Source of the DNA: an uncultured Dehalococcoidia bacterium | Lineage (GTDB): Bacteria; Chloroflexota; Dehalococcoidia; Lucifugimonadales; UBA3495 | Length of the DNA stretch: 64,000 bases | Direction of reading: 5' to 3' | NCBI GenBank assembly: GCA_958296385.1 | Contig: OY282494.1 | Coordinates: 2,810,981 to 2,874,980 of the forward strand | Part shown: positions 60,037 through 64,000 of the stretch, piece by piece | How positions within the stretch are numbered: the stretch's first letter is position 1 | How the letters are laid out: the number at the start of each line of letters is the position of its first letter | Notes under the pieces: model-generated | The model's input: the letters and a program-made list of their open reading frames with translations, nothing else | Database searches by the model: none | Told to the model about the DNA's origin: nothing | Made by a program: the position numbers and the translations under genes

Positions 60037-61815
60037 TTACCCCCGGCTCGCCCCCGTCAGGTACTGGTGCATTTCGCAGGCGAACCATAGCGCCAGGCTG
60101 CCGGTGCGGTCGTCGTGGCCGCTCAGGGCGCTGCGGTTCAGGTACGCCCGCGTGTCCGGCATTACGCCCGTGCTGATGCAGCCGTCAACTACGCCCCCGG
60201 AGTCGTCAATCCGTTCGCCCAGCGCGCGCCAGCAGGATGCCAGGCCGTCGGCGTAGCCGGCGCCCGTGCTGTCGTCGGATGGCAGCCACCCCTCGCGCAG
60301 TCCCCGGGCCAGCGCGTAGCCCACCATGCACGTTGACGTCAGCTCGCCCCACGCTCCCGGCACGTCAATCAGCTCCCCGAAAGTTCCCCAGGGCTGCTGG
60401 CGGCGCAGCAGGGCGGCCAGATGGCTGCGGTGCCGCTGTTCCAATTCCGGGCGTGATGGGTGATTTGCCGGCAGATAGGTCAGCGCCTCGGCGTAGCCCA
60501 GCGCGGCGAAACCATTGCCCCGGCTCCAGTAAAAGGGCGCCGTGCGGTCGTGATGGAAAAGCCCGTTGTCCTGCTGCACGTCGCCGCCGTCAAGCAGGAA
60601 AGTCGCCAGCAAATCGGCATACCCGCCGTCGCCGGTGATGCGAAATGCCCGCCCCAGCATCGCCCCGCACATAAACATATCCTCCACCCGAAACTGCGGG
60701 TCGCAGGGCGCCGGCGCCATGCCGGGGCCACGAGCGACAAAGCGGTCGGCGGCATCCAGAAACAGCCGGCGGTACGACGCATCGCCGGTGACGTCGGCCA
60801 GCCGGGCCGCCCAGACCACGCCGGCCAGCGCCGCCCCGCCGGCGTTGGCCAGATGCGTCTCCGGGTCGGCGACGATTGGCGCCACCAGACTGGCAATATC
60901 GGCGGCCGGGTTCGGCGCCGTATCGTCCAGCGCAAACCGGCGCAGCCGCCCGCTGATGCCCACGCCCTGCGTGTAGTTGACCGGATTGAGGGCGTGTCCA
61001 TAACGACCTGCCAGGATGCGCGCCAGTTCCAGCGGCGTGCGCTCCCGCCGGGCGTGCAGCGCGATGCTGCCCGCCGCTGCCGGCACGTCGGCGCCTTTGC
61101 CCGTGAGCGCCCACAGCGCGCCCAATGCGCTGCTGAGCCCCGTCCAGTGCGTAGTCAAACGCAGTCCGGGGATAGTTCCCGGCGCATCGTCGGCCGGACG
61201 GCCCACCGCCGCCAGCAGCGAGTCGTCGTCCGCCCCCGGAATCGCATCCAGCGCGGCGGCCGCCGGCGAACTGATGGCGGCGGCGTTGGCCTCCCACCGG
61301 GCCGGGCCGTCGTCGTCATCCGACAGCGCCACCTCCACCAGCAAGTCGGGCGCCTGATAGGTAATCCAGCGCCACAGATAGCGGCGTTCCGGGGCGGTTT
61401 CGTCAAAGTAAAACCCATCTTGCGGCGGGTAGCCGGCCGACAGATTCACCCGCTGCGGCGCCAGCGGTTCCCAATCGCCGCCGGCCAGCGCGTCCGGGTT
61501 GGCCGCAACCACCGCCGACAGCGCAACCCCGTTGGCCATCGCCGCCGCAGATTGGGCGAACCGATCCAAAGCCGCCAGCAGCCGGGGCGTGTCCGCCGGA
61601 TTCCCCCGCAGCCCGCCCACCAGCAAAACCGCCGGCCGGTGATTCGCCCCGGACGCCGGCCCGGATGATGCCATAGACCGGGTATCCAGCAGGGCCAGAA
61701 TCGGGCGGAGCGCCGGGGTCAATCCGATGGCCGCCGTCTGCCAGTAGGCGGGGCTGCGCTTGCGCACCAGGTTCACCAGCGCGGCGTTAATATCGGTAGG
61801 GTGCATCGTCGTCAT
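60037..61815 (-). CDS. Fusion protein: unknown N-domain plus GH88/GH105-like six-hairpin domain
   Basis: This encodes 592 residues from MTTMHPTDINAALVNLVRKR. Residues about 1-260 include RPAVLLVGGLRGNPADTPRL, SAVVAANPDALAGG and APDLLVEVALSDDDDGPARW. They resemble a peptidase- or deacylase-like alpha/beta domain (M14-like appearance), but no complete active site is clear. Residues about 290-590 have the alpha/alpha toroid of unsaturated glucuronyl/rhamnogalacturonyl hydrolases: FMCGAMLGRAFRITGDGGYA, GLFHHDRTAPFYWSRGNGFA and TSTCMVGYALARGLREGWLP. No signal peptide is evident. It may degrade uronate oligosaccharides in the cytoplasm. Confidence 0.7.
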   Translation of the reverse strand: MTTMHPTDINAALVNLVRKRSPAYWQTAAIGLTPALRPILALLDTRSMASSGPASGANHRPAVLLVGGLRGNPADTPRLLAALDRFAQSAAAMANGVALSAVVAANPDALAGGDWEPLAPQRVNLSAGYPPQDGFYFDETAPERRYLWRWITYQAPDLLVEVALSDDDDGPARWEANAAAISSPAAAALDAIPGADDDSLLAAVGRPADDAPGTIPGLRLTTHWTGLSSALGALWALTGKGADVPAAAGSIALHARRERTPLELARILAGRYGHALNPVNYTQGVGISGRLRRFALDDTAPNPAADIASLVAPIVADPETHLANAGGAALAGVVWAARLADVTGDASYRRLFLDAADRFVARGPGMAPAPCDPQFRVEDMFMCGAMLGRAFRITGDGGYADLLATFLLDGGDVQQDNGLFHHDRTAPFYWSRGNGFAALGYAEALTYLPANHPSRPELEQRHRSHLAALLRRQQPWGTFGELIDVPGAWGELTSTCMVGYALARGLREGWLPSDDSTGAGYADGLASCWRALGERIDDSGGVVDGCISTGVMPDTRAYLNRSALSGHDDRTGSLALWFACEMHQYLTGASRG

Positions 61816-62003
61816 AGCAACTCTCTCGGCAATTAGGATGTAGATGTAACGGATGGTAGCGGCGGCCATTATATCCGCCGGACGCCGGCGGCGCGCATTT
61901 AATTTCCGCCCCCCCCATTAAAAGGATGACCGGGAGGGCAGGACAACCCGGCAAAAGGTGTGCTATTCTGTGCCCCGACACCAACCTTACGGGCGGATTG
62001 CCG

Positions 62004-62333
62004 ATGATTACTTTCAACTGCACCATTCAGGAGGGGATGATTCCCCCGGAGCTGCGCCCCCGGCTGGCCGCGGAGCTGGCCCGCATCTGCGCGTCCGTCT
62101 TGGGCGAGCCGCCCGACGACGTGTCGGTAGATTGGACGGAAATCCCCCACGGATTCGGCTTTCGCGGCGGCAAACTGTCCACTACGTCGGCGGTGCGCGG
62201 CCGCATCCCCCCCGGCTGCCCGCAGGAAACCCGCGTCCGGCTGATGCAGGAAATCCAGGATACCTGGATGGCCCTCACCGGCTGCACCACCGACGAACTC
62301 GTCGTTTCCGCCCGCGACCGCCGCCCGGAATGA
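62004..62333 (+). CDS. Tautomerase-fold protein lacking Pro-1
   Basis: This encodes 109 residues beginning MITFNCTIQEGMIPPELRPR. The ferredoxin-like beta-alpha-beta layout and the D-D-V-x-V-x-(W/F)-x-E-I segment (DDVSVDWTEIPHGFGFRGGK) fit the tautomerase superfamily. Residue 2 is isoleucine, whereas catalytic tautomerases have proline there as the general base. It may be catalytically inactive as a tautomerase or use other chemistry. It pairs with the next gene. Confidence 0.65.
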   Translation: MITFNCTIQEGMIPPELRPRLAAELARICASVLGEPPDDVSVDWTEIPHGFGFRGGKLSTTSAVRGRIPPGCPQETRVRLMQEIQDTWMALTGCTTDELVVSARDRRPE

Positions 62334-62378
62334 CCCGGCCTTGACGCCAATCCGACCCCCATTAAAAGGAGTATCAAA

Positions 62379-62786
62379 ATGCCGCACTACCGTTGCATCA
62401 TCCCGCAGGATTCCGTTTCCTTTGAGCAGCGCCAGCAAATCGCCCTGGCCTTTACCGACATCCACTGCGGCTCCACCGGCGCCCCCCGCAGCTTTGTGTC
62501 GGTAACCTTTATCGAAACGCCCCCCGGCGCAGCCTCCGAGTTCGCCTCCCCTTACTACCTGGACGGCGCCAACCGGGCCGGCCGCTCCGAGGAAGTCAAG
62601 CAGCAGCTCTTGTCCGATTTGACCGGCGCGTTCTGCCAGATTGCCAACGTGCCCCCGGACGACATCGCCGGCCGCATCACCGAGAACCCGGCGTCCTGGA
62701 CCATGGAAGGCGGATTCGTCCTGCCGGAACCCGGACAGGAAGGCCCCGAGTGGTACGCCGCCGCCGCCGCATCCGCCGCCGACTAA
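62379..62786 (+). CDS. Tautomerase-superfamily protein (cis-CaaD/MSAD-like)
   Basis: This encodes 135 residues starting MPHYRCIIPQDSVSFEQRQQ behind AAAAGGAG. Proline follows the initiator Met, as needed for the N-terminal catalytic Pro. The middle SFVSVTFIETPPGAASEF and ANRAGRSEEVKQQLLSDLTG resemble cis-3-chloroacrylate dehalogenase or malonate semialdehyde decarboxylase relatives. It lies 45 bases after the Pro-1-lacking paralogue, so the two may form a heteromer as in trans-CaaD; this is inference. Confidence 0.75.
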   Translation: MPHYRCIIPQDSVSFEQRQQIALAFTDIHCGSTGAPRSFVSVTFIETPPGAASEFASPYYLDGANRAGRSEEVKQQLLSDLTGAFCQIANVPPDDIAGRITENPASWTMEGGFVLPEPGQEGPEWYAAAAASAAD

Positions 62787-62815
62787 CCCCGCCGGCATCC
62801 CATCGGCAACCTTGC

Positions 62816-62821
62816 TATACT
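62816..62821 (+). promoter_or_regulatory. Extended -10 promoter of secA
   Basis: CCTTGCTATACT has the TGN extension and TATACT 52 bases before the secA ATG. GTGAGGGG is the ribosome binding site. Confidence 0.5.
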
Positions 62822-62873
62822 GTAACGGCAGCCCGCATCCCTTTGCATTATCAGGGACGGGTGAGGGGTTCCG

Positions 62874-64000
62874 ATGGTCACTTTTCTGAAAAAAATCGTG
62901 GGCGATACGCCCGAACGCGCCGCCGAACGGCTGCGCGGCAACCTCGTGCCGCAGGTCAACGCCCTGGAGGATTCGGTACGCCGACTTGACGATGCCGCCC
63001 TGCGGGGCCAAACCGCCGAGTTTCGCCGCCGCATCGCCGACGGCGCCGCGCTCAGCGACCTGCTGCCCGAGGCTTTTGCGGTGGTGCGCGAGGCCGCCCG
63101 CCGCACGCTGGGCCAGCGTCATTACGACGTCCAGCTCATCGGCGGCGCGGTGCTCAACGACGGCAAAATCGCCGAGATGAAAACCGGCGAGGGCAAAACG
63201 CTGGTCGCTACCCTGCCCGCCTATCTCAACGCCCTCACCGGCGACGGCGTGCACGTCGTAACCGTCAACGACTATCTCGCCCGCCGCGACCCCGTCTGGA
63301 TGGGCCCCGTCTATCATCTATTGGGCCTCACCGTCGGCTGCCTCCAGCACGACGCCGCCTACCTCTATGACCCCGAACTTACCAACGTAGGCAAGGGCGG
63401 CTTTGAGCATCTGGCCCCGGCCCGCCGCGCCGACGCTTACCAGGCCGACATCCTCTACGGCACCAACAACGAGTTTGGCTTTGACTACCTGCGCGACAAC
63501 ATGGCCACCGACGCCATCTCGCAGGTGCAGGCCGGCCGCCGCCATTTCGCCATCGTTGACGAAGTGGACAACATCCTGATTGACGAAGCCCGCACGCCGC
63601 TAATCATCAGCGGCCCGGCGCAGCAGCCCGTTGACCACTACTACACCTGCGCGCGCGTGGCGCCCCGCCTGCGCGAGTACGACGACTACACCATTGACGA
63701 GCGCACGCAGGCCATCTCCCTCACGCAGGAAGGCATCGCGCGGATGGAGCGCCAGTTAAAGGTAAGCAACCTTTACGACCCGGAGAATTTCCACCTGGTG
63801 CAGTACGTCGAGAACGCCGTCGTCGCGCAGGTGCAAAAGGTCAAGGATAAGGATTACGTCGTCAGCGACGGACAGGTTGTCATCGTTGACGAGTTCACCG
63901 GCCGCCTCCAGTATGGCCGCCGCTGGTCCGACGGCCTGCATCAGGCGGTGGAGGCCAAAGAGGGGCTGAAAATCCAGCGCGAAAGCGTCACTTACGCCAC
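62874..64000 (+). CDS. secA: Preprotein translocase ATPase SecA, 5' part
   Basis: The first 375 codons are present and the gene runs off the right edge. SecA drives secretory proteins through SecYEG with ATP. The start is [20 protein letters not shown]. Walker A is [20 protein letters not shown], then [20 protein letters not shown], the conserved [17 protein letters not shown], Walker [21 protein letters not shown], and the start of the substrate-binding domain. [20 protein letters not shown] is also standard. It follows the tautomerase pair with its own promoter. Confidence 0.97.
   Translation, partial: MVTFLKKIVGDTPERAAERLRGNLVPQVNALEDSVRRLDDAALRGQTAEFRRRIADGAALSDLLPEAFAVVREAARRTLGQRHYDVQLIGGAVLNDGKIAEMKTGEGKTLVATLPAYLNALTGDGVHVVTVNDYLARRDPVWMGPVYHLLGLTVGCLQHDAAYLYDPELTNVGKGGFEHLAPARRADAYQADILYGTNNEFGFDYLRDNMATDAISQVQAGRRHFAIVDEVDNILIDEARTPLIISGPAQQPVDHYYTCARVAPRLREYDDYTIDERTQAISLTQEGIARMERQLKVSNLYDPENFHLVQYVENAVVAQVQKVKDKDYVVSDGQVVIVDEFTGRLQYGRRWSDGLHQAVEAKEGLKIQRESVTYA

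Noticed and set aside
1-64000. CRISPR arrays, insertion-sequence transposases, integrases, phage structural genes
   Set aside because: No regularly spaced repeats and no transposase or phage-family proteins were seen in any reading frame, despite the decayed defence genes.

Overview
This is a 64 kb GC-rich window of bacterial DNA with genes on both strands. The family mix suggests Chloroflexota, probably a SAR202-like or other Dehalococcoidia-type lineage: a DUF2298 membrane glycosyltransferase (a family found in Chloroflexota and Archaea), two LLM-class (luciferase-like) flavin/F420 oxidoreductases, a cyclase-family hydrolase, MaoC, SMP-30 and amidase catabolic genes. No rRNA is present to confirm this. 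One tRNA-Ser(GGA) lies at 59923-60012. Many promoters visible by eye are an extended -10 (TGNTATAAT or TGNTATACT) 25-55 bases upstream of the start, without an obvious -35. TTG and GTG starts are common.

Region by region. (1) 0-5.5 kb is a decayed defence island on the minus strand: a PLD-SNF2 helicase broken by an internal deletion and a stop, a small two-gene unit whose second member is frameshifted and has an in-frame TAG, a leftover second copy of the helicase N-terminus, an intact TIR-like effector with a zinc finger, and the last part of a DNA methylase. (2) 5.5-14 kb holds a giant GT39-DUF2298 fusion, gap, a DNA methyltransferase and an LLM oxidoreductase. (3) 14-19.5 kb holds tandem MFS transporters, then a translationally coupled DUF262-HEPN pair (possible defence or toxin system), then a cyclase-family hydrolase. 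(4) 19.5-23 kb holds rpsO and pnp; PNPase carries a tail of about 180 residues rich in RGG and GGY. (5) 23-31.4 kb holds MaoC, YbaK-like, rhodanese, nuclease, rel, lepB, Rieske and 3-hydroxyisobutyrate-dehydrogenase-like genes. The rhodanese has an in-frame UGA exactly at its catalytic cysteine, followed by a SECIS-like hairpin. (6) 31.4-42 kb is housekeeping and catabolism: a MidA-like methyltransferase, SMP-30, argG, two paralogous membrane coiled-coil proteins, a lipoprotein hydrolase, an LLM enzyme, a lactonase and a Uma2 nuclease. (7) 42-57.2 kb is a cell-surface region. It has a GLUG-repeat membrane-anchored surface protein preceded by a run of 15 G that can switch its reading frame, a sugar-nucleotide dehydrogenase, a GT4-GT2 fusion, a GT4, and a duplicated module of a retropepsin-like protease plus an O-antigen-ligase-like protein with fibronectin-III-like units inserted. 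(8) 57.4-64 kb holds an amidase, two small related proteins, tRNA-Ser, a GH88/105-like fusion, two tautomerase-like proteins and the 5' part of secA.

The most noteworthy observations are the candidate selenocysteine rhodanese, the poly-G contingency locus before the surface protein, the RGG-tailed PNPase, the duplicated protease/FN3-ligase module, and the DUF262-HEPN pair. All assignments come from reading the sequence and translated proteins by eye; no search was run.
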